64,000 nt of DNA from Micromonospora sp. C95. GTDB lineage: Bacteria > Actinomycetota > Actinomycetes > Mycobacteriales > Micromonosporaceae. Positions 8,824 through 16,891 of this stretch are shown one piece after another. The position numbers and the translations under genes were made by a program. Every line of letters starts with the position of its first letter. Position 1 is the first letter of the stretch. Where the stretch lies: the NCBI RefSeq assembly GCF_018070465.1, contig NZ_JAGPXT010000002.1, forward strand, positions 434,001 through 498,000. The letters run 5' to 3'. The notes beneath the pieces are model-generated. The model was not told the DNA's origin. It searched no databases and saw nothing but the letters and a program-made list of their open reading frames with translations.

Positions 8824-9864
8824 ATGCTCACGGTGGGCGAGGTGCACACCAGCCTGCTGCAGCACAGCACGGCGCTGGCGCAGGACCAGAGCGCCGAGGT
8901 GCTCAGCCTGGTGGAGGGCGAGGCAGTGCTGACCTCCCGGCGACCGTCGCTGTACGCGGTGTCGCCCGACGTGCGTACCGGTGTGGACTGCTGGCTGCCG
9001 AGCGCGAAGAACCGCCAACTGCGTGGGGTCGGCGCGGTGGTCACCCGGGCGGTCATCACCGGCGGCCGGATCGTGCAGGCCTCCTCCATCATCCAGGTCG
9101 TGGCCGGCGAGCGTCGCCGACCGTGGTCGCACTACCTGGCCAACTCGGGTGTGCTGGAGACGGTCGGCAAGCTGGACGCCGACGACCTGACGAACGGTTT
9201 CCTGCATGGCAACGCCGCCGACGTGCTGAACCTGGACGCGATCACCGGCCGGGTGCTGGACAGTGTGCAGATGTCCGACCTGTTGGACCGGCGTCCTCCA
9301 CTGCGTGCGGCGCGCACCCGACTGCGGTGGACCGCGCAGGTGCATCAGCAGCCGGGTCCGAACGCCACGGCCGAGGTCGCGGTGGACTCGCCGACGCTGC
9401 GCACCGTGCGACTCACGGTGAGCCCTCAGGACGTCCCGGCGGCGGTCGCCGGCCTCTGCGAGGATCTCGCCCTGCACGACTGGCTGCTCACCATGCTGTC
9501 CGCTCTGGTGGAGGCCGCGGTGACCCGGGCCGGCTCGACGCAGGAGCACATCGAACGGCTGCGGCCGGTGCTGGAGCACCTGCTGCACCTGTGGCTGCCC
9601 GGTGCCCGGGTCGACCCACGGCTGCGGCCGATCTGGGACCGGCTGGAGCAGGTACCGGGGTTCAGCCGGCAGTGGCAGTCCTCGGTCAACTGGATCAGGG
9701 ATCAGATCACCGTCGGCAACATGGCGATCCTGCGAGACCTGGCCGGCCGGGCGACGGTCAGCCAGCCGTGCGGGTCCGGCACGCTCGCCGAACCGTTCTC
9801 CACCGCCGGCAGCGGCCCGGCGGACCGCAGGTTCGGTCGCGGTACGCAGGCACCACGCGGCTGA
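8824..9864 (+). CDS. SCO2521-like protein of unknown function
   Basis: A 346-aa protein, ATG at 8824 with a strong GGAGG 4 nt upstream. No catalytic motif, signal peptide or membrane segment is visible. The N-terminal half is a mixed alpha/beta region (VGEVHTSLLQHSTALAQDQ, then ITGGRIVQASSI); the C-terminal half is mainly helical (LLTMLSALVEAAVTRAGSTQ). It resembles the actinobacterial SCO2521 family, which travels with SCO2522-SCO2525-like genes, all of which follow here on the opposite strand. Its stop abuts the stop of the SCO2522-like gene with no spacer. It is divergent from the DUF4062-NACHT gene and may share a control region with it. The family name comes from recall of sequence and gene order, so it is a probable rather than proven match. 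Confidence 0.75.
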   Translation: MLTVGEVHTSLLQHSTALAQDQSAEVLSLVEGEAVLTSRRPSLYAVSPDVRTGVDCWLPSAKNRQLRGVGAVVTRAVITGGRIVQASSIIQVVAGERRRPWSHYLANSGVLETVGKLDADDLTNGFLHGNAADVLNLDAITGRVLDSVQMSDLLDRRPPLRAARTRLRWTAQVHQQPGPNATAEVAVDSPTLRTVRLTVSPQDVPAAVAGLCEDLALHDWLLTMLSALVEAAVTRAGSTQEHIERLRPVLEHLLHLWLPGARVDPRLRPIWDRLEQVPGFSRQWQSSVNWIRDQITVGNMAILRDLAGRATVSQPCGSGTLAEPFSTAGSGPADRRFGRGTQAPRG

Positions 9865-10833
9865 TCAATCCCCGATGAACACGTAGCTCAACCGGTCGAC
9901 CAGTTCATCGGGCAGTTCCAGACCCTCACTGCCGGCCCGCTTGGCAACCTGCCGCGCGACCGCGGGCGGCACCGCCACCTGCCCGAGGATGGTCCGCACG
10001 GCCAACTCGACCGGCAGGTACCGGGTGTCCATCAGCGTCACCGTGCGGTACCCACAGAAGGGTGTGGCGGCCGGGTTCAGCTGGACGATCGCGGGTAGGC
10101 GGTCCCAGTCGGTCGGCAGCGGCTCGTCGGGCGGGAGTTGGTACGGCTGGGTGATCGTCTGTCCCCGGTGCCGCAGCACACCCAGCCGGGTCATCTGCCA
10201 GACCGAGGCGAGCAGTGCGCAGGCCCAGACACGGCGGTCCGGCTCTTCGGACCACAGTTCGATGTCGACGAAGATGGAGTGCGGCGCGTCGCCGGACTGC
10301 AACGGCGGGGACCACGGCAGCGGTAGCGTCATCGCGGGGGCGTCGGCGTGCCCCGGTGACCGCTTGCCGTTGGACAGCCAGCCCGACTCGCTGAGCGGTG
10401 GGCGGCTGCCCGTGGTGTGCCGCGGCGGCTCCACGACGAGCGTGTCCACCACCAGCCGGGCCAGTTCGACGTCGTCGTATCGGGCGAAGCTGGATTCGCG
10501 GGCCACGTAGTCGAGCACCAGCCCGTGCTCTGCCGCGGCCTGCTGCACCTGCGGGATCACCTCGCGCGGTGTGGCGAACCGGTGGAAGTAGTCGTCGACC
10601 AGGAAACACGTGCTGATCCGGGGTTGCCGTTGGGGACGCAACCCGCGACGGGCCAGCGCCGGGATCGCCTGCGCCCAGTCCGCGATCCGGGCGAACTTGC
10701 GCCGTAGGTCCCGGCATCCGTCGCCGAAGTCCTCGGCGTAGACGTGCCCCAACTCCACCGACAGGTGCGAGTACGGCACGCTCTCCGTACGACGCACCGC
10801 GGCTGCCTCCTGAAACCTGACATCCACGCTCAT
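9865..10833 (-). CDS. SCO2522-like protein of unknown function
   Basis: A 322-aa protein. ATG at 10833 overlaps the stop of the upstream P-loop gene (ATGA); the reading frame remains open far upstream, but that part shadows the P-loop gene. Features include an N-terminal beta strand (ESVPYSHLSVELGHVYAEDF), a CFLVDDYFH segment near residue 70 with clustered acidic and histidine residues, and a C-terminal region ending LSYVFIGD. The acidic/His patch could bind metal, but no known enzyme motif is complete. Assigned to the SCO2522 family by appearance and position between SCO2521-like and SCO2523-like genes. Probably soluble and cytoplasmic. Function unknown. Confidence 0.75.
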   Translation of the reverse strand: MSVDVRFQEAAAVRRTESVPYSHLSVELGHVYAEDFGDGCRDLRRKFARIADWAQAIPALARRGLRPQRQPRISTCFLVDDYFHRFATPREVIPQVQQAAAEHGLVLDYVARESSFARYDDVELARLVVDTLVVEPPRHTTGSRPPLSESGWLSNGKRSPGHADAPAMTLPLPWSPPLQSGDAPHSIFVDIELWSEEPDRRVWACALLASVWQMTRLGVLRHRGQTITQPYQLPPDEPLPTDWDRLPAIVQLNPAATPFCGYRTVTLMDTRYLPVELAVRTILGQVAVPPAVARQVAKRAGSEGLELPDELVDRLSYVFIGD

Positions 10834-11762
10834 CACACGGTCTCCCATGCGGTCTCGTCGAAGAGCTTCTCGGTCAGCTCCACGAAGGCGTCCACGGTCC
10901 TGGCATTGGCGATCTTGGTCTGCACGTCGTTGTCTGAGATCAGCTGCTCGCGCCACTGCAGCAGCGGGTCCAACGGCACCGCGCCGAGCAGCGTGGTGCG
11001 GCCGGTGCCCTTCCGGCGCGCCAGCTCCCCCAGTTCCGCGTCGCACCGGCGCAGGAACGCCTGCTGCGCCAGGTCGAGGTGCCCCACCTCCGGCCCGCGC
11101 GAATCGATCACCGCGGTCCGCACGAACCGCAGCGACTCCCGTAGCCGGTCCGGCTCGTGGCCGTATTCCTTGCCCATGGCCAGGATCCCGCCGGCCTCGA
11201 AGGCGAGATCCGCCGCCGCCATCACGTGCTGCGGCGTCCAGCGGTGGAAGACCAGCCACCGCACGGTCACCTTGCGCAGGGTCCGGTTGGCGGTGGCCGC
11301 CAACGCGATCTGGCTGGCGTACGAGCGACCAGCGCTCAGATCCACCAGGGTCAGGTCGAACTCCTCCTCCAGCCGGAGGAAGAGTTCGGCGCAGCGTCGG
11401 CCGATGTCGGCGTTGAAGCCGAACTCACTGCCGTTGCGCTGCCCGGGCAGCAGCACCAGCGAGCCCGAACCGGTCGGTCGCTGGCGCAGGCTGACCCGCT
11501 CCGAGCTGCCCCACACGTCCAACTGCTCCGGGGACGGGATCTCGCCCCGCAGGTAGCGGTGCAGGCCACCGCCGTTCGGGCCGGCGCCCTCGATGCCGTT
11601 GGTGGCCTGGGGAATCTGGAACGTGATGCCGGCCGTCGGCGAGCCGAAGTCGTAGTCCAGGTAACAGGTGGAGCGGCCGGAGAGCGCGCTGCGGTAGGCG
11701 ATGTTCGCCGCGGTCACCGAGCGTCCGGTACCACCCTTGTGCGACGTGACGAAGACCAGCAT
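10833..11762 (-). CDS. SCO2523-like ParA/MinD-type protein with variant P-loop
   Basis: A 309-aa protein of the SIMIBI (ParA/MinD/Mrp) fold. Residues 1-20 read MLVFVTSHKGGTGRSVTAAN. The deviant Walker A KGGxGK[ST] keeps the signature lysine of KGG, but the second lysine is arginine (KGGTGRS), matching the actinobacterial group called SCO2523 family variant P-loop proteins. Switch-like segments follow: YLDYDFGSPTAG (Walker A') and DLTLVDLSAGRSY (Walker B-like). ATP hydrolysis is probably altered, so it may act as a nucleotide-dependent scaffold. It follows the SCO2524-like gene directly: its ATG (11762) abuts that gene's stop (11763-11765). It overlaps the SCO2522-like start by 4 nt, giving a tight three-gene operon. 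Confidence 0.85.
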   Translation of the reverse strand: MLVFVTSHKGGTGRSVTAANIAYRSALSGRSTCYLDYDFGSPTAGITFQIPQATNGIEGAGPNGGGLHRYLRGEIPSPEQLDVWGSSERVSLRQRPTGSGSLVLLPGQRNGSEFGFNADIGRRCAELFLRLEEEFDLTLVDLSAGRSYASQIALAATANRTLRKVTVRWLVFHRWTPQHVMAAADLAFEAGGILAMGKEYGHEPDRLRESLRFVRTAVIDSRGPEVGHLDLAQQAFLRRCDAELGELARRKGTGRTTLLGAVPLDPLLQWREQLISDNDVQTKIANARTVDAFVELTEKLFDETAWETV

Positions 11763-13604
11763 TCAGATCCCCTCGCTGGCCTTCTGTTGGCCGGTGGTGA
11801 TGTCGTTGAGCTGTAGCAGCAGGGTGCTGGCCAGCGCGGCGGCCGTGCCCGGCTGGTCGTCCACGAGCGACTGCCCGCGGCGCAACGTCGCCCGGATGCT
11901 GCGCATGACGCGCTGCATCGCCTCACCGGCGAACGTGCCACTCATCAGCTCCCGGTCGAACACGTACTCGGCCTCGTCGATGAGATCCTGGGCGTACCTG
12001 GCGAGGTTGACAGCTCGGGGGAACGGCCGCTCCCAGAGCAGCTGACCGGCGTTGACCAGCGCCTGCACGACTCGCTCGGTCAGGTACCAGGAGGGCGCCT
12101 CGGGCAACGGAGCCAGGTCGGGGAACGCGCCGCCGGCGTGATCCCACAGCCCTCGGTGCCGACCCTCGGGAATGCGCCGCAGCAGGAGGTGCTCCCACAC
12201 CTCGTCCGCGAGTTCCAGCAGCTCGCTGCGGTGCCGGGCGCTGTTGAGCAGGCCGGCCACGGTGGTGGCCCGCTGGAGCAGCACCGTGGAGAACTCGTTG
12301 ACGTTCCACGTCATGATCGGCTTCGAGGTGGCGTCGTTGAGAGTCACCTGCTTGCCCGGGGCGTGCACGACCAACGCCGGCTCGTTCGGCGAGGCGCGCC
12401 GGGTGATCCGACCCCGCTGCGCCAACTCGACAAGCACGTTTCCGATCCGCCCGAACTCCTCGTCACCGCCTCGGCCGCTGGCCACCAGCCCCTTCACCGC
12501 CAGCGACGTGGCCTGCAGGGTGTAGTAGTCGGTCCGGTCACCGTCGGTGGTACGCCAGGGGATGTCCTCGATCGGCCACCGGCGCCGGTTGCCGAAGGTC
12601 GCCACCGTCGCCCAGTACCGGCGGGTCAACTCCCAGCGCAGCTGAAGAATCCGGAACAGTCGCTGCTGCTCCTCGTTGAGCAGGCCGAGCAGGCGGGTAC
12701 GTTCGGAGTTGAGATCGTCGATGGCGTCCACCGCGATGACGGTGAAGTAGAGATAGGGTGCGTTCTCCGCCGAGCCCTCACGCTGCGGGCCGATCGGCTC
12801 GATCGTCTCCACCTCGTCGGCGCCGGCGATCGTCCCCCACGACCAGCCGCACTCGAAAAGCATCTCGCTGTTGTCCAGGTCCTCGGTCACCTGACCGGAT
12901 CCGACCACGACGTTGCGCAGGCTCGCCATGGTGTCCCGTAGCTGCGCACGCAGCGCGGCGACGACCTCGCGGCGCGGCACCTCGTCCTGGTTGACCATGT
13001 CGCAGAGCCGGATGCCGAACTCGTCGGTCGCGGCGAAGACCGAGGTGCTGAAGCTGCGCAGCAGCCCGACCATGGCCGCGGTGAGCCGGAGACTGGCCAT
13101 CTCCTCCAGCTTGTCCAGCTGGGCGCGCAGGTCGGCCCGCTGGGTGGAGGGTCGGTAGATCTTGACGAAACCGATTGTCGCCAGGGTGAGCGTGACGGAC
13201 ACCGCGAACGAGTCGACCACGTCCATGGAGCGTTGCTCCTCGGTGAGGTCCGGGCCGCCCTGAACCGGGGTCAGGTAGCTGCCACCACCGAAGGTCGGCG
13301 CGCCACTGTCGTCGGTGTACCGGGCGAAGTACTCGGTCATGATCTTGACGAGCCGGCGGGGGATCTCGATCGCCCCGCCGATCGCACCGAGGGCCTCGAT
13401 GACCTCCTCGTCGATCCGGTCCGGGTTGTCGAGTGACAGCACCGGGATCTTCGTCGCCGGCAGCAGCACGGTCAGCAGCTGTTCCGCGTCGCTGATGGAA
13501 TTGGACCCGCTCCGGCCACCCCACTCCCATTCGCCGTTGCGGAGACAGCTGCGCACCGTGGACCGCCAGATGTCGAGAATCTCCTGGCGCGGCTGCATAC
13601 GCAT
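11763..13604 (-). CDS. SCO2524-like protein of unknown function
   Basis: A 613-aa soluble protein, largely helical with no recognised catalytic motif. It contains MQPRQEILDIW at the start, a hydrophobic VVDSFAVSVTLTLATIGFVK segment near residue 130 and several LL-rich helices, and ends TTGQQKASEGI. Start choice: ATG 13604 was preferred over in-frame ATGs at 13688/13691. The extra 29 codons have many A/T third positions, unlike the rest of the gene, although an AGGGA lies upstream of 13691. It is first in the operon with the variant P-loop and SCO2522-like genes. Assigned to the SCO2524 family from context and general resemblance. Possibly the large structural partner of the ParA-like protein (inference). 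Confidence 0.75.
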   Translation of the reverse strand: MRMQPRQEILDIWRSTVRSCLRNGEWEWGGRSGSNSISDAEQLLTVLLPATKIPVLSLDNPDRIDEEVIEALGAIGGAIEIPRRLVKIMTEYFARYTDDSGAPTFGGGSYLTPVQGGPDLTEEQRSMDVVDSFAVSVTLTLATIGFVKIYRPSTQRADLRAQLDKLEEMASLRLTAAMVGLLRSFSTSVFAATDEFGIRLCDMVNQDEVPRREVVAALRAQLRDTMASLRNVVVGSGQVTEDLDNSEMLFECGWSWGTIAGADEVETIEPIGPQREGSAENAPYLYFTVIAVDAIDDLNSERTRLLGLLNEEQQRLFRILQLRWELTRRYWATVATFGNRRRWPIEDIPWRTTDGDRTDYYTLQATSLAVKGLVASGRGGDEEFGRIGNVLVELAQRGRITRRASPNEPALVVHAPGKQVTLNDATSKPIMTWNVNEFSTVLLQRATTVAGLLNSARHRSELLELADEVWEHLLLRRIPEGRHRGLWDHAGGAFPDLAPLPEAPSWYLTERVVQALVNAGQLLWERPFPRAVNLARYAQDLIDEAEYVFDRELMSGTFAGEAMQRVMRSIRATLRRGQSLVDDQPGTAAALASTLLLQLNDITTGQQKASEGI

Positions 13605-13810
13605 GGTCCACCACCGTCTGCTGTAGTCGTCGAAACGGAGTTGCTGATTCTGCCTGACCCACGATGATCCACGATGACGTGCACCCATCATCGTATCCCT
13701 GCCGGAGCGTGACCTGAATGGCCGCGCGTACCGATCTCCCCGGAGCGGTCAGCCGGTCCAAGAGCCCAGGTGAGCCACTGTTTGAGAATCCGGGACGGAC
13801 AATGGACGGC

Positions 13811-14605
13811 TCAGCCGCGGCTGCGTCCGGTGACCAGCAACATGCCCAGATACCCGTCGCGCAACGACGGCCTCGGGCACACCTCGTGCATGTCCACGTC
13901 GTACGCACCGGCCGCGATGCTCGCCACCACCTCGGCGCGGTGCAGCTGCACGGCCGGAAACCAGTGCTGCCCGACGCGGTAACCATTCGACCCCAGCATG
14001 AACGCGGCGGCGAACGGCGACCCCGGGCGCAGCGCACCCAGGAAACGGCCGATCGCGTGTTCCGCTTCGGCCCGGTCGGCGGAGATCGAGCAGGCCACGA
14101 AGAACATGGTGCCCGCACCCCAGGCCCGTCTGGGCAGGTCGAAGACGCTCAGCTGGGACACCCGACCCACCCGGGAGAGGTGGCCACGGGGGTCGGTCAG
14201 CGCCGCGTACGCCGGGTGCTCCGCACACACCTGCCAGTACGCGTCCCAGCACTCGTCATAGCCGCTGATCTGGTTACCCAACCAGCGCACATTCGCCGTG
14301 GAATATTCGCAGAGTTCGAGACTGCGGGCGAATGGCAGAAGCGACAGCGCCGGGTAGAGGTTTGCACCCGAGCCAACGTCGACACAGTGCGCGCCAGCAA
14401 TCTTCGCGCCGCCGAAAAAGTCTCTTATCCGACAGAGGATTTCGCGATCATCGTCACGCAGGACCGAGTAGTTGTGCTGGACGTAGGCACCCGGGTCGAA
14501 GCCGTCCCACTCCACCTCGGAATTGACCGTTCCCGGGAGCGCGACTCGCGGTGGCGGCGTCGACGGCCCACTACAGCCTGCACCAGCCGCCGGAATCAAT
14601 GCCAT
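13811..14605 (-). CDS. SCO2525-like SAM-dependent methyltransferase
   Basis: A 264-aa protein. A Rossmann methyltransferase motif I is visible (HCVDVGSGANLYPALSLLPF, near residues 73-92) followed by the acidic motif (LELCEYSTANVRWL) and a later MFFVACSISADRAEAE segment. This arrangement is typical of the NNMT/PNMT/TEMT-like small-molecule N-methyltransferases, so the target may be an amine. ATG 14605 is preceded by GGAGG with 7-nt spacing, a near-ideal ribosome site. A 206-bp gap separates it from the SCO2524-like gene, so it may form its own transcript or be first in the cassette. Family assignment (SCO2525) from sequence plus cassette order. Confidence 0.82.
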   Translation of the reverse strand: MALIPAAGAGCSGPSTPPPRVALPGTVNSEVEWDGFDPGAYVQHNYSVLRDDDREILCRIRDFFGGAKIAGAHCVDVGSGANLYPALSLLPFARSLELCEYSTANVRWLGNQISGYDECWDAYWQVCAEHPAYAALTDPRGHLSRVGRVSQLSVFDLPRRAWGAGTMFFVACSISADRAEAEHAIGRFLGALRPGSPFAAAFMLGSNGYRVGQHWFPAVQLHRAEVVASIAAGAYDVDMHEVCPRPSLRDGYLGMLLVTGRSRG

Positions 14606-14675
14606 GGAGGCGCCTCCGTTGAAGTCGGCAGATCACTGTGGTCGTCCCTGCCCCGACGCGCGCAGCCCGTTGCCC

Positions 14676-14706
14676 ATTATGCATCGGATGCGATACCGAT
14701 TCGCAA
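14676..14706 (-). promoter_or_regulatory. Candidate sigma70-type promoter for the methyltransferase gene
   Basis: On the minus strand TTGCGA (14706-14701) and CATAAT (14681-14676) are separated by 19 nt, about 70 nt upstream of the methyltransferase ATG. This is the most A/T-rich stretch in the interval. The spacer is longer than ideal, so the call is tentative. Confidence 0.3.
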
Positions 14707-14795
14707 GTGTCGAGGTAGCGTGACTCGATCAGCGCGTCAAGACCGTTCCGTTCATGACAACGATTGATCGTTATCGACCACAATGGATCCGACGG

Positions 14796-15470
14796 TCAGC
14801 CGCCGGTGCCCTCGGCCGAACCGTCCGGACCGAGCGCACCCTCCACCTCGCCGACATCGAGGTGGACGTGCTGGTGCCCTTGTCCGGCGTCGATGTTGAC
14901 CTGGTCGAGCTGGGTCGCGGCAACCGACCAGGTGGTGACGGCGAGAGTCGCCTGTCGGGCGGCCAGCTGCATCCGTTCCGCGCGGCCGGTGCTCGGACCG
15001 TCCAGCGCGAGAGCGACGGAGTCGACCGCGACGGCAACCTGGTCGACGGCGCTGCGCAGCCCACCACGGGCGACGTTCGTGGCGGTCATGCCCGACGGCG
15101 GATCGGCGAACTGGGCGATCAGCCGCCGCATGGTCTGCTGCCACCTGTCGACCTGGGCCCGCTCGGGCGTTCGGCCCGCCTCGGCGTCCTGCCGGACGGC
15201 GCGGATGATCGGCGCGAGTTCCTCGCCCGTGCGGTGAGCCAGCTCGGTGAGCTCGACGATCTGCTGTGCGTCCCGTTCGGCGTCGGCCTGGCGCATCTTC
15301 GCCACGCTCGCCTCCGTCGGGTCCGGCCGGCCGACAGCGTGCCCGACCAGCCCGCCGGCCGGAGCCGCCACCAGGACCGCCGCCGCGGCGGCGACGACCC
15401 ACGTCCTCGTCCGTTGCCGCTTCGCGGGCGGAGCGACCAGGTAGGACGGCCTTCCGGTTCGACGGGACAT
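14796..15470 (-). CDS. Membrane-anchored hypothetical protein with extracytoplasmic helical domain
   Basis: A 224-aa protein. Residues 1-22 are basic and cytoplasmic, residues about 23-46 form one membrane segment (TWVVAAAAAVLVAAPAGGL...), and the remainder is predicted helical and outside the cell (ASVAKMRQADAERDAQQIVEL, then a region with ADPPSGMTATNVARG). It ends in a His/Asp-rich patch (GQGHQHVHLDVGEVEG). The general appearance resembles DUF305-like exported four-helix proteins, but the HD/HMxM signatures of that family are not present. ATG 15470 has GAGGGG 4 nt upstream. It stands alone between the methyltransferase and Sua5-like genes. Function unknown; the His-rich tail could bind metal. 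Confidence 0.65.
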   Translation of the reverse strand: MSRRTGRPSYLVAPPAKRQRTRTWVVAAAAAVLVAAPAGGLVGHAVGRPDPTEASVAKMRQADAERDAQQIVELTELAHRTGEELAPIIRAVRQDAEAGRTPERAQVDRWQQTMRRLIAQFADPPSGMTATNVARGGLRSAVDQVAVAVDSVALALDGPSTGRAERMQLAARQATLAVTTWSVAATQLDQVNIDAGQGHQHVHLDVGEVEGALGPDGSAEGTGG

Positions 15471-15630
15471 GACACCCCTCGCATCGACGGCTGATGCCTG
15501 GGAGCGTAGCCCTTACCCCGAGCGACGTCGATAGTTTCAGTACCGTCGACCGAACTTTCGCCTGCGGCAGTCGAAAGCTGTGGACGGGTCCAAGCCATCG
15601 CCCCCAGCCGGGCGAGCGCGGCCCGGGCGC

Positions 15631-15661
15631 GGCCGCCACGGGGTACGGGGGCGTGGCGGCC
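15631..15661 (-). terminator. GC-rich hairpin, probable terminator of the Sua5-like gene
   Basis: Perfect 10-bp arms GGCCGCCACG (15631-15640) and CGTGGCGGCC (15652-15661) around an 11-nt loop, 46 nt beyond the stop of the Sua5-like gene. No U-tract, as is common for actinobacterial terminators. Confidence 0.45.
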
Positions 15662-15707
15662 AGCCGCCGTACCGGCTCCGATCGGCGTGGCCGGCGAAGA
15701 CACCCGA

Positions 15708-16328
15708 TCAGGCGAAGCGGGCCGGGTCACCGGCGCCGACCCGGACGATCTCGGGTTCGCCGGCGGAGAAGTCCACCACCGTGGTCGGTTCGGTGCCGCA
15801 GTCGCCGGCGTCGATCACCGCGTCGACGGCATGATCGAGCCGTTCCTTGATCTCCCAGCCCTGGGTCAGCGGCTCCTCGTCGTCGGGCAGCAGCAGGGTG
15901 CTCGACAGCAACGGCTCGCCGAGCGCGTCGAGCAGTGCGCGGGTGACCGGGTGCGCCGGGATGCGTACCCCGACGGTCTTCTTGCGGGGGTGCCACAGCC
16001 GCCGCGGCACCTCCTTCGTGGCAGGCAGGATGAAGGTGTAGCGGCCGGGAGTGGCCGCCTTCACCGCCCGGAACACCGCGTTGTCCAGTTGCACGAACTG
16101 CCCGAGCTGGGCGAAGTCCCGGCACACGAGAGTGAAGTGGTGGCCGCTGTCGAGGTGGCGGATCTCCCGGATCCGGTCCATGCCGTCCTTGTTGCCCAGC
16201 CGGCAACCCAGGGCGAAGCAGGAATCCGTGGGGTACGCGATCAAACCGTCACCCCGGATGATCTCGACCACCTGGCCGATGGTGCGCGGTTGCGGGTTGT
16301 CCGGATGCACGTCGAAGTACCTCGCCAT
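15708..16328 (-). CDS. Sua5/YciO/YrdC-type protein (L-threonylcarbamoyladenylate synthase family)
   Basis: A 206-aa single-domain YrdC fold: IAYPTDSCFALGCRL near residue 30, then IREIRHLDSGHHFTLVCRDF, PGRYTFILPATKEVP and a C-terminal PTTVVDFSAGEPEIVRVG. The family makes threonylcarbamoyl-AMP from Thr, bicarbonate and ATP for t6A37 tRNA modification. The dedicated synthase normally has a KxR signature; here the segment around IREIRHLD is closer to the YciO subgroup, so this may be a paralogue rather than the essential enzyme. Start ATG 16328 begins MARYFDVHP, the usual YciO N-terminus; an upstream in-frame ATG at 16382 lacks conservation. Followed by a hairpin terminator. Confidence 0.85.
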   Translation of the reverse strand: MARYFDVHPDNPQPRTIGQVVEIIRGDGLIAYPTDSCFALGCRLGNKDGMDRIREIRHLDSGHHFTLVCRDFAQLGQFVQLDNAVFRAVKAATPGRYTFILPATKEVPRRLWHPRKKTVGVRIPAHPVTRALLDALGEPLLSSTLLLPDDEEPLTQGWEIKERLDHAVDAVIDAGDCGTEPTTVVDFSAGEPEIVRVGAGDPARFA

Positions 16329-16414
16329 GGGCCGAAGCTTAGGCCGCCCGGGTCCGCTGTCGCGTTGCCGACAGTGGCACACCCGGACAGACGTCGACGT
16401 CCATCGTTGTCTCT

Positions 16415-16813
16415 ATGGTCGTACGCGCACCCGGCGGCGGCTACGGGGACCACCTCCGGCACCACCGGACGCCGACCCCGGTCCGGGTCACCGTGCTCGC
16501 CTTCGCACTGCTGTCGCTGCTGTTCGCGCTCGCGACGGTGCACCGCTCGCTCGCCGCGACCGGATCCCTCGGCGCCGTCGCCTTCTTCGCCGTGATGGCC
16601 ACCGCGTGCGGGCTGGTCGCGATCAGCCTGGCGGCCCGCCGCCGCTGGGCGCCCTACCCCGCGTACGCCCTCGCGGGTCTGCTGGCCGCCGCCTCGCTGG
16701 GACTTTTCGGCGCCATCACGATCGTCGGCCTGGCCCTGCTGGCCTGGGTGGTCCTGGCCCTCAACACCCGCGTGTCGCGGGACTGGTTCGGCCGGCGTGG
16801 TCGGCTGCGCTGA
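16415..16813 (+). CDS. Small integral membrane protein
   Basis: A 132-aa protein with a 25-residue polar N-terminus and four hydrophobic segments (VTVLAFALLSLLFALATV; LGAVAFFAVMATACGLVAI; YALAGLLAAASLGLFGAI; TIVGLALLAWVVLAL), ending in a basic tail DWFGRRGRLR. No transporter or enzyme signature. Codon use fits the neighbours. ATG 16415 has no obvious ribosome-binding site, so a leaderless transcript is possible. It runs towards the arsenic operon, whose promoter lies about 40 nt past its stop. Function unknown. Confidence 0.65.
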   Translation: MVVRAPGGGYGDHLRHHRTPTPVRVTVLAFALLSLLFALATVHRSLAATGSLGAVAFFAVMATACGLVAISLAARRRWAPYPAYALAGLLAAASLGLFGAITIVGLALLAWVVLALNTRVSRDWFGRRGRLR

Positions 16814-16855
16814 CTCGATCCCGCCTCCGGCTGAGCACGGTTGACGGGTGACACC

Positions 16856-16891
16856 TTGACGCCGGAGTTTTAGTCAGCGATAGTTGAGTCT
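16856..16891 (+). promoter_or_regulatory. Leaderless promoter and ArsR-type operator for the arsenic operon
   Basis: A -35 TTGACG (16856-16861), a 17-nt spacer and a -10 GATAGT (16879-16884) place transcription start at or next to the ATG at 16892, which has no Shine-Dalgarno. The -10 overlaps a small dyad ATAG-N6-CTAT (16880-16893), a plausible autoregulatory ArsR site that would block both polymerase and the start codon. Geometry is seen directly; regulation is inferred. Confidence 0.65.
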
